From: Spirochaetia bacterium
GTDB lineage: Bacteria; Spirochaetota; Spirochaetia; PWKH01
Direction of reading: 5' to 3'
Length of the DNA stretch: 53,045 nucleotides
Assembly (NCBI GenBank): GCA_021736505.1
Contig: JAIPFU010000001.1
Span: 1 to 53,045, forward strand
Part shown: positions 32,250-42,101 of the stretch, piece by piece
Layout: every line of letters begins with the position of its first letter
How positions within the stretch are numbered: the first letter of the stretch is position 1
Position numbers and translations under genes: made by a program
The notes under the pieces: model-generated
What the model saw: only the letters and a program-made list of their open reading frames with translations
Databases searched by the model: none
What the model was told of the DNA's origin: nothing

Positions 32250-34623
32250 TGCAAAAAAATCTCTTGAATTCAATTCTGTTGTCGAGGAACTGCAGGAATA
32301 TGCTCTTTCAGAGGATGGAAGAAAGCTTCTTGAGAAGATGGCAGCTTTTTTCAGTAAAGATGCCTTAGAAACTCATTTGAATAGAGTTCAGTATATACAA
32401 AAAATACTTAAAATAAAGGATTTTCCACGAGAATGCAGTTTTCCGGATATTGCTGGAAATTTGCCTTTGCTTAGAAAAGCGGGATATGTACTGGAAGAAA
32501 AAAATATATATGATATTGGAAGATATATATTTTCTACAAAGAAATTTATTGAATTTATTCTTGAAGTTCCTGAAGAATTGGATCTGCCTCGTCCGGATTT
32601 CGATATTGTTCAGCCGGATTTGCAGAAACTGAATAATGAAATATTTAAAGCTCTTGAATCTCCTGGGATAATAAAAATGAACCATCCTCGTTTAAAACCT
32701 CTTATAAACGAAATGGATTCTATTAAATCACGCAGAACTGCTGTATCTTCCGACTTCATGAAAAAATATCAGGATATTTGGCAGCAGAGTTCTCCAACAA
32801 TAATAGACGGTAGAATTGTATTGCCATTAAAGAATCAAAATAAGGGTAAAGTTAAGGGGTTTATTCAAGGCACTTCAAGTTCCGGACATACACTCTATAT
32901 AGAACCGCCTGAATTAGCTGAGTGTAATAACAACTTAATAGTACAGAATGATAAAATCAGACAGGAAATTCATAAAATCGTAAAAGAACTTACGCAGGAG
33001 ATAAAGAATTCATTAGAACAGATAGAACTCATAGTAAAGCAGACAGCTTTCTTGGATGAACTGTATGCAAAAGCTCGCTATGCACATATTCATCAATGTG
33101 AACGCCCTAAAGTGGAAGCTGGGATTTTTAGTCTGAAAGCTGCTCGTCATCCGATGTTAAGAGATGGTGCCGTTCCAATTACTGTTAGTATTCCTGAAGA
33201 TAAGCGAATTGTTATTATGACTGGACCAAATGCAGGAGGTAAAACCGTCACTGTAAAAACGGTCGGATTATTAACCATGATGCTTCAGCATGGAATGCTT
33301 ATTCCTGCCTCCGAAGATTCATCAATCCCGCTTTTCTCAAATATTTTAGCTGATATTGGTGATGATCAGTCAATAAGTGAATCATTGTCAACTTTCTCCG
33401 GACATATGAAAAAAATCAGTACTATTCTCAGGGATATAGATAAAAACGGGATGGTTATTCTCGATGAATTAGGCTCAGGTACTGATCCTGTAGAGGGAGG
33501 CGCCCTGGCGCAGAGTATTCTTCAAGCAATTATTGAAATCGGGTGTTTAACTTTTGTAACAAGCCATCATACTGGCTTAAAGAAATTTGCGTACATTGAA
33601 GATAAAGTAATTAATGCTTCTATGGAATACAATGAGAAACTTCATGTCCCTACATATCATATTATATTTGGAAAACCTGGTAACAGTTATGCTATTGAAA
33701 CTGCAAAGAGAGTGGGGATGCCGGCAAATGTAATTGAGAAAGCAGTTTTGAACAAAAAGCAGAATGATGATGAGACTTTAGCAGTGATACAGAATCTAGA
33801 AGAGAAAGAATTGGAAATAAGCAGGAAATTTTCTGAAATTAAAGATATTGAGACGAAGTTACAGTACAAAGAAAAAAATCTTGAAGAAAAAGAATTCAGC
33901 CTTAAAGAAAAAGAACAGAATCTCCGAAAATATGAATATGAAAAAATAACTAAATTTCTTCAGGAAAAAGAAGATGAAATAAAAAGACTAAATAATGTTC
34001 TGCAGAGGCAGTCAGGAGAACATGAAGCAGCAAAAGTAAATTTAAAAAAACCTTTAAAAGATCTTTTAGAAGAAAAGAATGCAATAAAAAATAAAATTGA
34101 AGAACTTGATAATGAAATTGCAGATTATAAAAAAATTTCTTATTTCATAGGTATGCCTGTTTTTGCGGGTAAATTCAAACAAAAAGGTGTTATTAAGTCA
34201 AAAGGGAAGAAAAAAGGCTATTGGAATGTAGAATTAGGCAGTCTACGCATTGAAATACATGAAAATAATTTAGAACCGCAAAAAAAGGAGCCAGCTATTT
34301 ACCGGAGAGGAGAAAATAGAAAAAAATCTCATCCGATGAATGCAGTTGAATACGATTTTGATCAAAGCAGCGTAAATGCTTCGTTTGAAATAGATTTGCG
34401 GGGTTTATACCTTGAGGAAGCTATAAAAAGATTAGAGCGGCAAATTGATAATGCACTTCTTCAGGGAATATATGAATTTTCTGTAATACATGGCAAAGGG
34501 GAAGGGATCCTCCAGAAAGGTGTGCACGACTATTTAAAAAGCAGCAATGTTGTTGAAGAATTCTTTTTTGCCCATCCTGAGGAGGGAGGATACGGAAAAA
34601 CATATATAAAATTACAAAAATAA
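32242..34623 (+). CDS. mutS2: MutS2 family ATPase with Smr endonuclease domain
   Basis: MutS2 (793 aa). Core and ATPase domains carry Walker A GPNAGGKT at 328-335, LADIGDDQSISESLSTFSGH, VILDELGSGTDPVEG and FVTSHHTGLK. A long charged coiled coil follows (about 510-640), then a KOW-like stretch and a C-terminal Smr domain in the last 78 residues (IDLRGLYLEEAIKRLERQID, SVIHGKGEGILQKGVHDYL). MutS2 was first linked to suppression of recombination; in Bacillus it also acts at collided ribosomes, splitting them. The latter would fit its coupling with rsgA. It overlaps rsgA by 8 bp and is followed by the V-ATPase promoter region. Confidence 0.96.
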   Translation: MDDAKKSLEFNSVVEELQEYALSEDGRKLLEKMAAFFSKDALETHLNRVQYIQKILKIKDFPRECSFPDIAGNLPLLRKAGYVLEEKNIYDIGRYIFSTKKFIEFILEVPEELDLPRPDFDIVQPDLQKLNNEIFKALESPGIIKMNHPRLKPLINEMDSIKSRRTAVSSDFMKKYQDIWQQSSPTIIDGRIVLPLKNQNKGKVKGFIQGTSSSGHTLYIEPPELAECNNNLIVQNDKIRQEIHKIVKELTQEIKNSLEQIELIVKQTAFLDELYAKARYAHIHQCERPKVEAGIFSLKAARHPMLRDGAVPITVSIPEDKRIVIMTGPNAGGKTVTVKTVGLLTMMLQHGMLIPASEDSSIPLFSNILADIGDDQSISESLSTFSGHMKKISTILRDIDKNGMVILDELGSGTDPVEGGALAQSILQAIIEIGCLTFVTSHHTGLKKFAYIEDKVINASMEYNEKLHVPTYHIIFGKPGNSYAIETAKRVGMPANVIEKAVLNKKQNDDETLAVIQNLEEKELEISRKFSEIKDIETKLQYKEKNLEEKEFSLKEKEQNLRKYEYEKITKFLQEKEDEIKRLNNVLQRQSGEHEAAKVNLKKPLKDLLEEKNAIKNKIEELDNEIADYKKISYFIGMPVFAGKFKQKGVIKSKGKKKGYWNVELGSLRIEIHENNLEPQKKEPAIYRRGENRKKSHPMNAVEYDFDQSSVNASFEIDLRGLYLEEAIKRLERQIDNALLQGIYEFSVIHGKGEGILQKGVHDYLKSSNVVEEFFFAHPEEGGYGKTYIKLQK

Positions 34624-34673
34624 CCAATCAGTTAATAATGTAATTTTTATAACATACGATTTGGATCATTCTC

Positions 34674-34702
34674 TTGTAAAAAAATTTGTTACCGGTTATA
34701 GT
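34674..34702 (+). promoter_or_regulatory. Predicted promoter of the V-ATPase operon
   Basis: -35 TTGTAA, 17 bp, -10 TATAGT, transcript start near 34709 and a leader of about 36 nt before atpE. Confidence 0.55.
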
Positions 34703-34744
34703 ACATAAAAGTTAATATCCATATTTTGAAATTAGAGGTCTACC

Positions 34745-35344
34745 ATGGAAGTACAAGTACAAGAATTAATAAATTCAATTAAAAATGATGGAATACAAGC
34801 AGCGGAAGAAGAAGCAAAAAAAATAATTGAACAAGCAGAAAATAAAGCAGAACAAATAATTAAAGATGCTGAAAAAAAAGCTGACTCTATAATAAGTGAA
34901 GGTGAGAATAAAGTTGCTAGAAAAGAGAGCAGTTCAAAAGCTTCTCTTAATCAGGCCGGCAGAGATCTAATTATTTCTTTAGAGAAAAAAATTACGGCAA
35001 TACTTAATTCCATATTAGAAAGAAAAATCTCTAAAGCGTTAGATAGTAAAACTCTTGAAAAAGTCATTCTTGAAGTTATAAAAAGCGATATAACGAAAGA
35101 TTATAAAGTGCTTGAAATTTCATCAAATTTGAAAAAAGACCTCCAGGATGGAGTGATGGCTGATCTTCAGAAGGAAATGAAAGCTGGAATGGATATTCAT
35201 CCTGTTGATTCTATAGAAAACGGTTTGCGTATTACAGATAAAGATGGTTCCGGTTATGTAAGTTTTACATCGGAAGATATTGCAGCAATGCTTTCTCCTT
35301 TTATCCAGAAAGAACTGCATCAGATAATAACTGATGCTGAATAA
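34745..35344 (+). CDS. atpE: V-type ATPase subunit E
   Basis: Subunit E (199 aa), part of the peripheral stalk that holds the catalytic head of the V/A-type ATPase. The N-terminal half is a long Ala/Glu/Lys-rich helix (NSIKNDGIQAAEEEAKKIIE, EKKADSIISEGENKVARKES) and the C-terminal half a globular domain, ending with the family-like GYVSFTSEDIAAMLSPFIQK. GAGGT lies 5 nt before the ATG. It is the first gene of the seven-gene operon and is 21 bp before the next gene. It is assigned by position and shape as well as by sequence, because E subunits diverge strongly. Confidence 0.9.
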   Translation: MEVQVQELINSIKNDGIQAAEEEAKKIIEQAENKAEQIIKDAEKKADSIISEGENKVARKESSSKASLNQAGRDLIISLEKKITAILNSILERKISKALDSKTLEKVILEVIKSDITKDYKVLEISSNLKKDLQDGVMADLQKEMKAGMDIHPVDSIENGLRITDKDGSGYVSFTSEDIAAMLSPFIQKELHQIITDAE

Positions 35345-35365
35345 ACTTTAAAAAGGAGATTTGTA

Positions 35366-35911
35366 TTGTCCGGATTTTATTTTACAATAGCGTCACTACC
35401 TGAATTACAATTATTTGCTAGTCCTCCAATATCTCATGATCAATTTCTGCACCACTGCACAATGGAACTGTCAGAAAACCAGCTTTTGGTTCTTGAAAAT
35501 ATAATTGAAGACAAGATTGAAAATTCTCCAGCAAATCCAGAAGTACTAAAAAACTGGAATGATTTTAAGGATAATCTTAACAGGGAAATAGCAGTAAAAC
35601 GAAGTGAAAAGCTTTCACGTGATGATTCAAAGTACCAAAAAAATGAAGACAGCACTTATTTTGTTAGAGATATTGTTAAAAAAGTAATGAATATGGATTC
35701 CCCATTGGAAGCCGAAAAAGAGATCATGAGAGAATCATGGAATTTCTTAGAGGATATGGAAAGTCGACATCTTTATGATTTTTCAAAACTTATACTCTAT
35801 ATACTAAAGCTGCGTATTCTTGAAAGATATGCATATTTTACCTATGAAGATGGTGAAGAACAATTCAGAGAAGTTTTTTCAAATGTCCAGTCAAGAATAA
35901 AACATATGTAA
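35366..35911 (+). CDS. DUF2764 V-ATPase-associated protein
   Basis: A 181-residue soluble, mostly helical protein matching the DUF2764 family seen in the V-ATPase operons of spirochaetes and some other bacteria (SGFYFTIASLPELQLF at the N terminus; ESRHLYDFSKLILYILKLRI followed by LERYAYF near the C terminus). Start is TTG with AAGGAG 7 nt upstream. It occupies the place where subunit C (central-stalk socket) would be expected in related operons, and no other C, F or G gene is present here. It may therefore stand in for a missing stalk subunit; that is inference. Spacing of 22 bp on both sides shows tight operon membership. Confidence 0.8.
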   Translation: MSGFYFTIASLPELQLFASPPISHDQFLHHCTMELSENQLLVLENIIEDKIENSPANPEVLKNWNDFKDNLNREIAVKRSEKLSRDDSKYQKNEDSTYFVRDIVKKVMNMDSPLEAEKEIMRESWNFLEDMESRHLYDFSKLILYILKLRILERYAYFTYEDGEEQFREVFSNVQSRIKHM

Positions 35912-35933
35912 TGAAACTATTCGGAGAAGAATA

Positions 35934-37706
35934 ATGAGTAAAAATACAGGTAAGGTAATAGGTGTCAACGGTAATATGGTAACTGTAAAAACAGCTGATA
36001 CAGTATCCATGAATGAAGTTGCTTACATTTTAGTTGACGATAAGCGTCTAAAATCAGAAATAATAAGAATAAACACAGATTCTGTCGAGCTTCAAGTTTT
36101 CGAAATGACCCGCGGGATTCATGTGGGGAATGATGTAGAATTTTCAGAAGAATTATTAAGCGTTCAATTGGGACCGGGCTTACTTGGACAAATATATGAT
36201 GGGCTGCAGAATCCATTACCGCAGTTAGCCGAATCATGTGGATTCTTTTTACAGCGTGGAGTTTATTTAACCGCACTTTCCCAAGAGGCTTCATGGGATT
36301 TTACACCTTCAGTAAAAAAGGGAGATAAAGTAAGAACTGCAGATGAAATTGGAACTGTACCGGAAGGTATTTTTAAACACCAGATAATGGTTCCCTTTAA
36401 TTTTCCGAGGGATGAAGTTTTTACAGTAAAAAATATTGTTAAGAAAGGTAAGTATACCCTTCAGGATACTGTAGCAACCATTGAAGACTCAAAGAAAAAA
36501 GAGTATAAAATCAGGCTTTCTTTTGAATGGCCGGTTAAGAGAGCAGTTGATTTTTATGAAGAAAGATTGAAACCTGTTGATCCGATGATTACTAAGGTAC
36601 GTTTGATTGATACGCTGCTGCCGGTTGCAAGAGGCGGCACATACTGTATCCCAGGTCCCTTTGGTGCCGGAAAAACAGTTCTTCAGCAGATAACAAGCCG
36701 ACATGCTGAAATAGATATTGTTATTATTGCCGCATGCGGTGAAAGAGCCGGGGAAGTAGTTGAAACCCTGCAGGAATTTCCTGAATTGACGGATCCGAGG
36801 ACGGGTAAGTCTCTGATGGAAAGGACTATTATTATCTGTAATACCAGTTCCATGCCTGTAGCTGCCAGAGAAGCTTCTGTATATACTGCAGTAACAATTG
36901 CAGAATACTATAGGCAGATGGGGCTTCATGTCCTTCTTCTTGCTGATTCTACTTCGCGTTGGGCACAGGCTATGCGAGAGATGTCAGGAAGACTTGAGGA
37001 AATACCTGGCGAAGAAGCATTCCCTGCGTATCTCGAATCAGTTATTGCCAGTTTTTATGAAAGAGCTGGCTTGGTACGTTTGCGGAACGGTTCTATTGGG
37101 TCTGTCACCATCGGAGGAACAGTAAGCCCTGCCGGCGGTAATTTTGAAGAACCGGTTACACAGGGAACCCTAAAGGTTGTTGGTGCATTCCACGGATTAT
37201 CAAGGGAAAGATCTGATGCAAGGAAGTATCCAGCAATTGACCCTCTTGAGAGCTGGTCTAAATATCCGGGAGTTATTGATGACAATAAAACTGGATATAT
37301 TCGTGAGATTCTGTTCCGTGGTGATGAAGTCAACCAAATGATGAAAGTCGTTGGAGAAGAAGGAACAAGTATTGAAGATTATGTACTTTATTTAAAATCA
37401 GATATGATCGATTCTGTATATTTGCAGCAGAACTCATTTGATCCAGTGGATGGAGCAGTTTCTGTTGAAAGACAGAAGTATACTTTTAATACCCTTTTTA
37501 AAATTACTGCCGGAAACTACAAACTTAATAAGAAAGAAGATGCAAGACATTTTTTTAATCAGCTTCGTCAGAGATTTCTTGACTGGAACGGATCAGAATG
37601 GGATTCAGAGCAGTTTAAGACAAATGAAAAAGAGATATATTCACTTTTCAATGAAAAGTTTACTGAATATGATAAACATGTAAAAGAGATCGTAAGAGAT
37701 AAATAG
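35934..37706 (+). CDS. atpA: V-type ATPase catalytic subunit A
   Basis: The catalytic A subunit (590 aa). Walker A is GPFGAGKT near 240, followed by the glutamate region GERAGEVVETLQEFPEL and LLADSTSRWAQAMREMSGRL. The A-specific bulge domain lies at about 115-185 (WDFTPSVKKGDKVRTADEIG), which F-type beta subunits lack. SPAGGNFEEPVTQGTLKVVG is characteristic of V/A-type A subunits. GGAGAAGA precedes the ATG. It hydrolyses or makes ATP at the A/B interface of the cytoplasmic head. Confidence 0.97.
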   Translation: MSKNTGKVIGVNGNMVTVKTADTVSMNEVAYILVDDKRLKSEIIRINTDSVELQVFEMTRGIHVGNDVEFSEELLSVQLGPGLLGQIYDGLQNPLPQLAESCGFFLQRGVYLTALSQEASWDFTPSVKKGDKVRTADEIGTVPEGIFKHQIMVPFNFPRDEVFTVKNIVKKGKYTLQDTVATIEDSKKKEYKIRLSFEWPVKRAVDFYEERLKPVDPMITKVRLIDTLLPVARGGTYCIPGPFGAGKTVLQQITSRHAEIDIVIIAACGERAGEVVETLQEFPELTDPRTGKSLMERTIIICNTSSMPVAAREASVYTAVTIAEYYRQMGLHVLLLADSTSRWAQAMREMSGRLEEIPGEEAFPAYLESVIASFYERAGLVRLRNGSIGSVTIGGTVSPAGGNFEEPVTQGTLKVVGAFHGLSRERSDARKYPAIDPLESWSKYPGVIDDNKTGYIREILFRGDEVNQMMKVVGEEGTSIEDYVLYLKSDMIDSVYLQQNSFDPVDGAVSVERQKYTFNTLFKITAGNYKLNKKEDARHFFNQLRQRFLDWNGSEWDSEQFKTNEKEIYSLFNEKFTEYDKHVKEIVRDK

Positions 37707-37722
37707 AAAAGGCAGGTAATCC

Positions 37723-39036
37723 ATGCGGAAAGTATATACAAAAATTGAGTCCATCGCTGGTAATGTAATAATTGTGAAGGCGGAGGATGTTAATTATGAA
37801 GATTTAGCTGTGGTAAAATCTTCACATGGTTCTTCTTTAGCGAATGTCATTCGTTTAAAGGAAGATCTTGTTTCCCTGCAGGTTTTTGCTGGTTCAAGGG
37901 GGATTTCTACGGGAGATGAAGTGCGTTTTTTGGGGCACCCAATGAAAATTTCCTTCACTGAAAACCTTCTCGGAAGAATTTTTAATGGTAGCGGCCTGCC
38001 GAAAGACAAAGGCCCTGAACTAGATGAGAATCTTATTGAAATTGGCGGCCCCTCGGTAAATCCTGCCAAGAGAATCATACCGAAAAACATGATTCGTACT
38101 GGTATTCCCATGATAGATGTTTTTAATTCTCTTGTAGAGTCTCAGAAACTTCCGATTTTTTCCGTTTCAGGGGAACCGTATAATGAACTCCTTGCTCGAA
38201 TAGCTCTTCAGGCAGAAGTTGATTTGATTATTCTCGGTGGAATAGGGCTTAAGTATGATGACTACCTCTATTTTAAGGATACTCTTGAAGAAGGCGGGGC
38301 AATGAGCCGTACGATCTTTTTTGTGCATACCGCATCGGATCCTACGGTTGAGGGCCTTCTCGTTCCTGATATTTCCTTGGCTGTTGCAGAAGAGTTTGCT
38401 CTGCAGGGGAAAAAAGTACTTGTTCTTCTTACAGACATGACAAACTTTGCTGACGCTATGAAGGAAATCGCAATAACAAAAGAAGAAGTTCCTTCTAATC
38501 GTGGGTATCCAGGAGATTTATACAGTCAGTTAGCCTCACGTTATGAAAAAGCTGTAGATTTTGAAGGTGCAGGTTCTGTAACCATCCTCGCTGCTACTAC
38601 AATGCCAGGGGATGATGTTACTCATCCTGTACCAGATAATACAGGGTATATCACAGAAGGACAGTATTATCTGAGAAATGGAAGAATTGAACCCTTTGGA
38701 TCTTTATCCCGTTTAAAGCAGCAAGTTAACGATGTGACAAGAGATGACCATAGAACTTTAATGGATGGAATGATAAAGCTTTATGCTTCATATAAAGAAT
38801 CTCTTGAAAAAAAATCTATGGGATTCAGAATGAGTGACTGGGATGATAAATTGCTGAAATACGGTGAAATGTTTGAAGCTCAAATGATGGATCTTTCAGT
38901 TAATATTCCATTGGAAAAAGCTTTGGATCTAGGATGGGAAATTTTGGCTGAATGTTTTTCTCCTGAAGAAACTGGAATGAGAACGGAATTAGTATTCAAG
39001 CATTGGCCTAAGGAAATACAAAAAGAAGAGGTATAA
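37723..39036 (+). CDS. atpB: V-type ATPase subunit B
   Basis: The non-catalytic B subunit (437 aa). It lacks a Walker A lysine motif, having [19 protein letters not shown] where the catalytic subunit has its P-loop, as B subunits do. [20 protein letters not shown] followed by [10 protein letters not shown], then [32 protein letters not shown] and [20 protein letters not shown] are the usual B-subunit blocks. AGGCAGGTA precedes the ATG. It follows atpA by 16 bp and abuts atpD. Confidence 0.97.
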   Translation: MRKVYTKIESIAGNVIIVKAEDVNYEDLAVVKSSHGSSLANVIRLKEDLVSLQVFAGSRGISTGDEVRFLGHPMKISFTENLLGRIFNGSGLPKDKGPELDENLIEIGGPSVNPAKRIIPKNMIRTGIPMIDVFNSLVESQKLPIFSVSGEPYNELLARIALQAEVDLIILGGIGLKYDDYLYFKDTLEEGGAMSRTIFFVHTASDPTVEGLLVPDISLAVAEEFALQGKKVLVLLTDMTNFADAMKEIAITKEEVPSNRGYPGDLYSQLASRYEKAVDFEGAGSVTILAATTMPGDDVTHPVPDNTGYITEGQYYLRNGRIEPFGSLSRLKQQVNDVTRDDHRTLMDGMIKLYASYKESLEKKSMGFRMSDWDDKLLKYGEMFEAQMMDLSVNIPLEKALDLGWEILAECFSPEETGMRTELVFKHWPKEIQKEEV

Positions 39037-39038
39037 TC

Positions 39039-39659
39039 GTGCCTGCTGTCAAGTTAACAAAAAACGAACTGAAAAAACAAAAAGACGCCTTGAAAAGATT
39101 TCAACGATACCTCCCAACCCTTGTTTTAAAAAAACAGCAGCTTCAGATGGTTATTCAGAAGGTTGAACAGGATATTCGTGACCTTGAAAAAAAACAGCAG
39201 AAAATAATTGAAAATATACATCATTGGATAGCTGTATTCGGAGAAAATAAATCATTTCTGCGTAAGCATAAAATTGATCATTTAATTGTTGTTAAACGAG
39301 TTTTGAGGGAAAGAGGGAATATTGCCGGCGTTTCTATTCCAATTTTTAATTCAATTGAGTTTGAAGAAATTGATTATAATCTTTTAGAATTTCCACTCTG
39401 GGTTGATTCTGCAATTGCACTTTTGAAAGAGCTTTCTGAATATGATGCAAAAATTTCCACTTTAGAAAAACAGAAGGAATTACTTGAAAAGGAGTTGAGA
39501 ACAACATCACAGCGTGTAAACTTGTTTGAAAAAGTAAAAATACCTGAAGCCAGAACGAATATTAGAAGAATACAAATATATCTTGGAGACCAGCAGACAG
39601 CAGCGGTTGTTAGAGGTAAAATTGCAAAAAATAAAATTGTAAAGGTATCGCAATCATGA
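39039..39659 (+). CDS. atpD: V-type ATPase subunit D
   Basis: The central-shaft D subunit (206 aa), equivalent in role to F-type gamma: a long antiparallel coiled coil that turns inside the A3B3 head. The N-terminal KLTKNELKKQKDALKRFQRY and LPTLVLKKQQLQMVIQKVEQ helix and the C-terminal TTSQRVNLFEKVKIPEARTN followed by IRRIQIYLGD are family signatures. Start is GTG, 2 bp after the atpB stop, with AAGAGG about 7 nt upstream. It overlaps atpI by 4 bp (ATGA). Confidence 0.94.
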   Translation: MPAVKLTKNELKKQKDALKRFQRYLPTLVLKKQQLQMVIQKVEQDIRDLEKKQQKIIENIHHWIAVFGENKSFLRKHKIDHLIVVKRVLRERGNIAGVSIPIFNSIEFEEIDYNLLEFPLWVDSAIALLKELSEYDAKISTLEKQKELLEKELRTTSQRVNLFEKVKIPEARTNIRRIQIYLGDQQTAAVVRGKIAKNKIVKVSQS

Positions 39660-41515
39660 TTGTAAAAATGAAAAAAGTTTCTGTTTTCATTAAACAGAAT
39701 GATTTGGATAATTCTTTAAACCAGCTCCGCAACCTTGGGCTAGTTCATATAATGACTCCTGCAGGACATAATAGAAAAACAGAAAGAATCCAAAATGAAG
39801 TTTTTCAACTGCAGAAAGCTATGCAAATTATAGATACCTATCAGTCTGAGAAAGAGAAGGGCGAAAAGAAAACAAAAAGAAAACAAAAAGAAATTGCTGA
39901 TACTTCAATATCTGAAGAAGTTAATCCGTATGAATTATCTGAAAAGATAGTTCAATTGGATAATGAACGCCAACAGAATTTTGAAACAATTAAAGAACTG
40001 AAAAAGGGGAAAACTTTTTTTGAAAATATTGTTAAGATTAATCCTCATGATATAGAGTATCTTAATAGAAATGGTATCTATCCTTATATATATGATATTG
40101 ATAAAAAATACTTGCCAGCCTTTTCTGATAAAAAATACACAATTTTATCAGATAATAAAAAAAGGCTTCGTCTTATAATATGGGCTTCAGAAGACGAAAG
40201 AAAGGCAACAGAATTTGAGCCCATTGATATTCCGGAAATGTCTGAAGAAGAAATCATTGAAAAGCTGAATTCTTTATACAAGAAAAATGAGACCATTTTT
40301 AATGAAATTTTAGCTAATGAACATTTTACAAAAAACATGTCTGACGAGTATGAAAGAGTTCTTCAATCCCTTCATTTTGAAAAAGTAAAAAGCGGCTTGG
40401 TGGACAGTGAACCTGTACATTGGTTTGTAGGGTTTATCCCCGAAGAAGACTTTCCTGTACTAAAAAATGAGGCAAAAAATATGGCTTGGGGGCTGATTTC
40501 GGATAGCCCGAAGATCGATGAGCCGGTACCCACAAAACTTAAAAATAATAAAATAATTTCAATGATAGAACCTATTTTCAACATTCTTGGCACAGTACCC
40601 GGTTATAGAGAATATGATATAAGCTTTCTATTTCTTTCATTTTTTTCAATTTTTGTAGCTATGATTATAGGAGATGCCGGTTACGGTGTTCTATTTCTGG
40701 CAGGCTCGATTTTTCTTCATCTTAAGTCAAAAAATCTGACTAAAACAAACATGCTTCTCTATGTACTGAGTTTATGTACCATTTTCTGGGGTGCAATTAC
40801 AGGAACATGGTTTGGAAGTGAAATGATTGCCTCAATTTCTTTTCTTAATAGTTTAGTTATACCTGAAATAGCTTCATTTCCAGAAATAGCTGGGAGTACA
40901 ACAAATATTTCACAAACAAATGTTATTTATATCTGTTTTATCATTGGGACAATTCAATTGAGTATTGCCTGCCTAATGAATTTTTTCAGAGAATTCCCCC
41001 ATTTAAAATCCTACTCTCAGCTTGGCTGGCTTACTTTAATTATTGGATTGTATTTTCTTGTTTTAACTTTAGTGCTTGAATTTACTTTACCTTTCTGGAC
41101 AATTTATGCCATCATAGCTGGAATAACTCTAATTGTTATATTCGGAGAACAGAAGGCGGGCCAACCCTTTTTAAAAGGTTTTATAAAGGGTTTAGGAGGA
41201 TTATTTACAACATTTCTTGATTCAATAAGTACTTTTTCCAACATAATATCTTATATACGCTTATTTGCTGTTGGAATGGCTAGTGTAGCTATTGCCTCCA
41301 GTTTTAATGATATGGCAAACAGCATGATGGGAGGATTTACTATCCCGCTGGCTATAATGATACTGTTAATTGGTCACGGATTGAATATTGTAATGGGCTT
41401 GCTTTCTGTCTTTGTTCATGGAGTCAGGCTTAATATGCTGGAGTTCTCCGGTCAACTAGGAATGGAATGGACAGGGTTTAAATACGCTCCTTTTAAAGAG
41501 AGCGACAAACAATAA
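39656..41515 (+). CDS. atpI: V-type ATPase subunit I (membrane subunit a)
   Basis: The membrane stator subunit I (619 aa), equal to eukaryotic subunit a. Residues 1 to about 310 form the cytoplasmic arm with coiled coils (VFQLQKAMQIIDTYQSEKEK). The rest is a membrane domain with about seven or eight segments. The essential arginine for ion transport is seen in SYIRLFAVGMASVAIASSFN near 530, followed by IGHGLNIVMGLLSVFVHGVR and a typical end LNMLEFSGQLGMEWTGFKYA with PF. It starts inside the atpD stop (ATGA). With the K ring it forms the ion path. Confidence 0.95.
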   Translation: MIVKMKKVSVFIKQNDLDNSLNQLRNLGLVHIMTPAGHNRKTERIQNEVFQLQKAMQIIDTYQSEKEKGEKKTKRKQKEIADTSISEEVNPYELSEKIVQLDNERQQNFETIKELKKGKTFFENIVKINPHDIEYLNRNGIYPYIYDIDKKYLPAFSDKKYTILSDNKKRLRLIIWASEDERKATEFEPIDIPEMSEEEIIEKLNSLYKKNETIFNEILANEHFTKNMSDEYERVLQSLHFEKVKSGLVDSEPVHWFVGFIPEEDFPVLKNEAKNMAWGLISDSPKIDEPVPTKLKNNKIISMIEPIFNILGTVPGYREYDISFLFLSFFSIFVAMIIGDAGYGVLFLAGSIFLHLKSKNLTKTNMLLYVLSLCTIFWGAITGTWFGSEMIASISFLNSLVIPEIASFPEIAGSTTNISQTNVIYICFIIGTIQLSIACLMNFFREFPHLKSYSQLGWLTLIIGLYFLVLTLVLEFTLPFWTIYAIIAGITLIVIFGEQKAGQPFLKGFIKGLGGLFTTFLDSISTFSNIISYIRLFAVGMASVAIASSFNDMANSMMGGFTIPLAIMILLIGHGLNIVMGLLSVFVHGVRLNMLEFSGQLGMEWTGFKYAPFKESDKQ

Positions 41516-41538
41516 TGAATTAAAATGGTAAGGAGTAA

Positions 41539-41976
41539 ATGCATATGAACATTGGTTTATTGGGACCTGCTGCAGCATTATGTTTTGCAGCCATGGGTTC
41601 TGCTTTCGGAACGGGTATTGCCGCTCAGTCGGCAGTAGGTGCTTGGAAAAAGAGATTCTTAAATGATAAAGCTGCTCCGTTTATGATGGTGGCTTTTTCC
41701 GGTGCGCCTCTGACACAAACAATTTACGGTTATTTGCTGATGAATTTTATTAATGGAGCTAAGGATATTGTAGATCCTATGGTGATGCTGGCAGCAGGAG
41801 TATTCGGCGGACTCGCCATGGGTGCTTCAGCCCTGATGCAGGGGAAAGCTGCCGCTGCAGCTTCTGATGCTCTTGGCGCAACTGGTAAAGGAACGGCAAA
41901 TTATTTTATTGTAATAGGAATTGTAGAAACTGTAGCATTATTTGTTATGGTCTTTCTCATGCTTACACTTAGGTAA
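41539..41976 (+). CDS. atpK: V-type ATPase subunit K (rotor ring), probable Na+ type
   Basis: The proteolipid ring subunit (145 aa) with four transmembrane helices (two hairpins). The ion-binding Glu130 lies in helix 4 (IGIVETVALFVMVF). The residues that coordinate Na+ in Enterococcus hirae NtpK appear conserved: Thr59-Gln60 in PLTQTIYG, Gln101 in MQGKAAAAAS and Glu130. Only one carboxylate is present, in the second hairpin, as in eukaryotic and enterococcal rings. AAGGAG lies 3 nt before the first ATG and 9 nt before the in-frame ATG at 41545, so the second start is equally likely. It ends the operon; the gap after it is AT-rich up to a terminator. Confidence 0.93.
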   Translation: MHMNIGLLGPAAALCFAAMGSAFGTGIAAQSAVGAWKKRFLNDKAAPFMMVAFSGAPLTQTIYGYLLMNFINGAKDIVDPMVMLAAGVFGGLAMGASALMQGKAAAAASDALGATGKGTANYFIVIGIVETVALFVMVFLMLTLR

Positions 41977-42101
41977 GAAAAAAAGATACCGTTTTACATA
42001 ATTTAAACAGTGTTTTAATGATAAAAATGTATTCTTAATAAAACTCAGATAATCATGAGAATAAAAAAATGTGTTTTATAGTTCTTATTGATTTTAATAG
42101 T

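Noticed and set aside
36489..36929. 146-codon minus-strand frame inside atpA
   Set aside because: It is the reverse shadow of a conserved catalytic subunit; no motif or start signal supports it.
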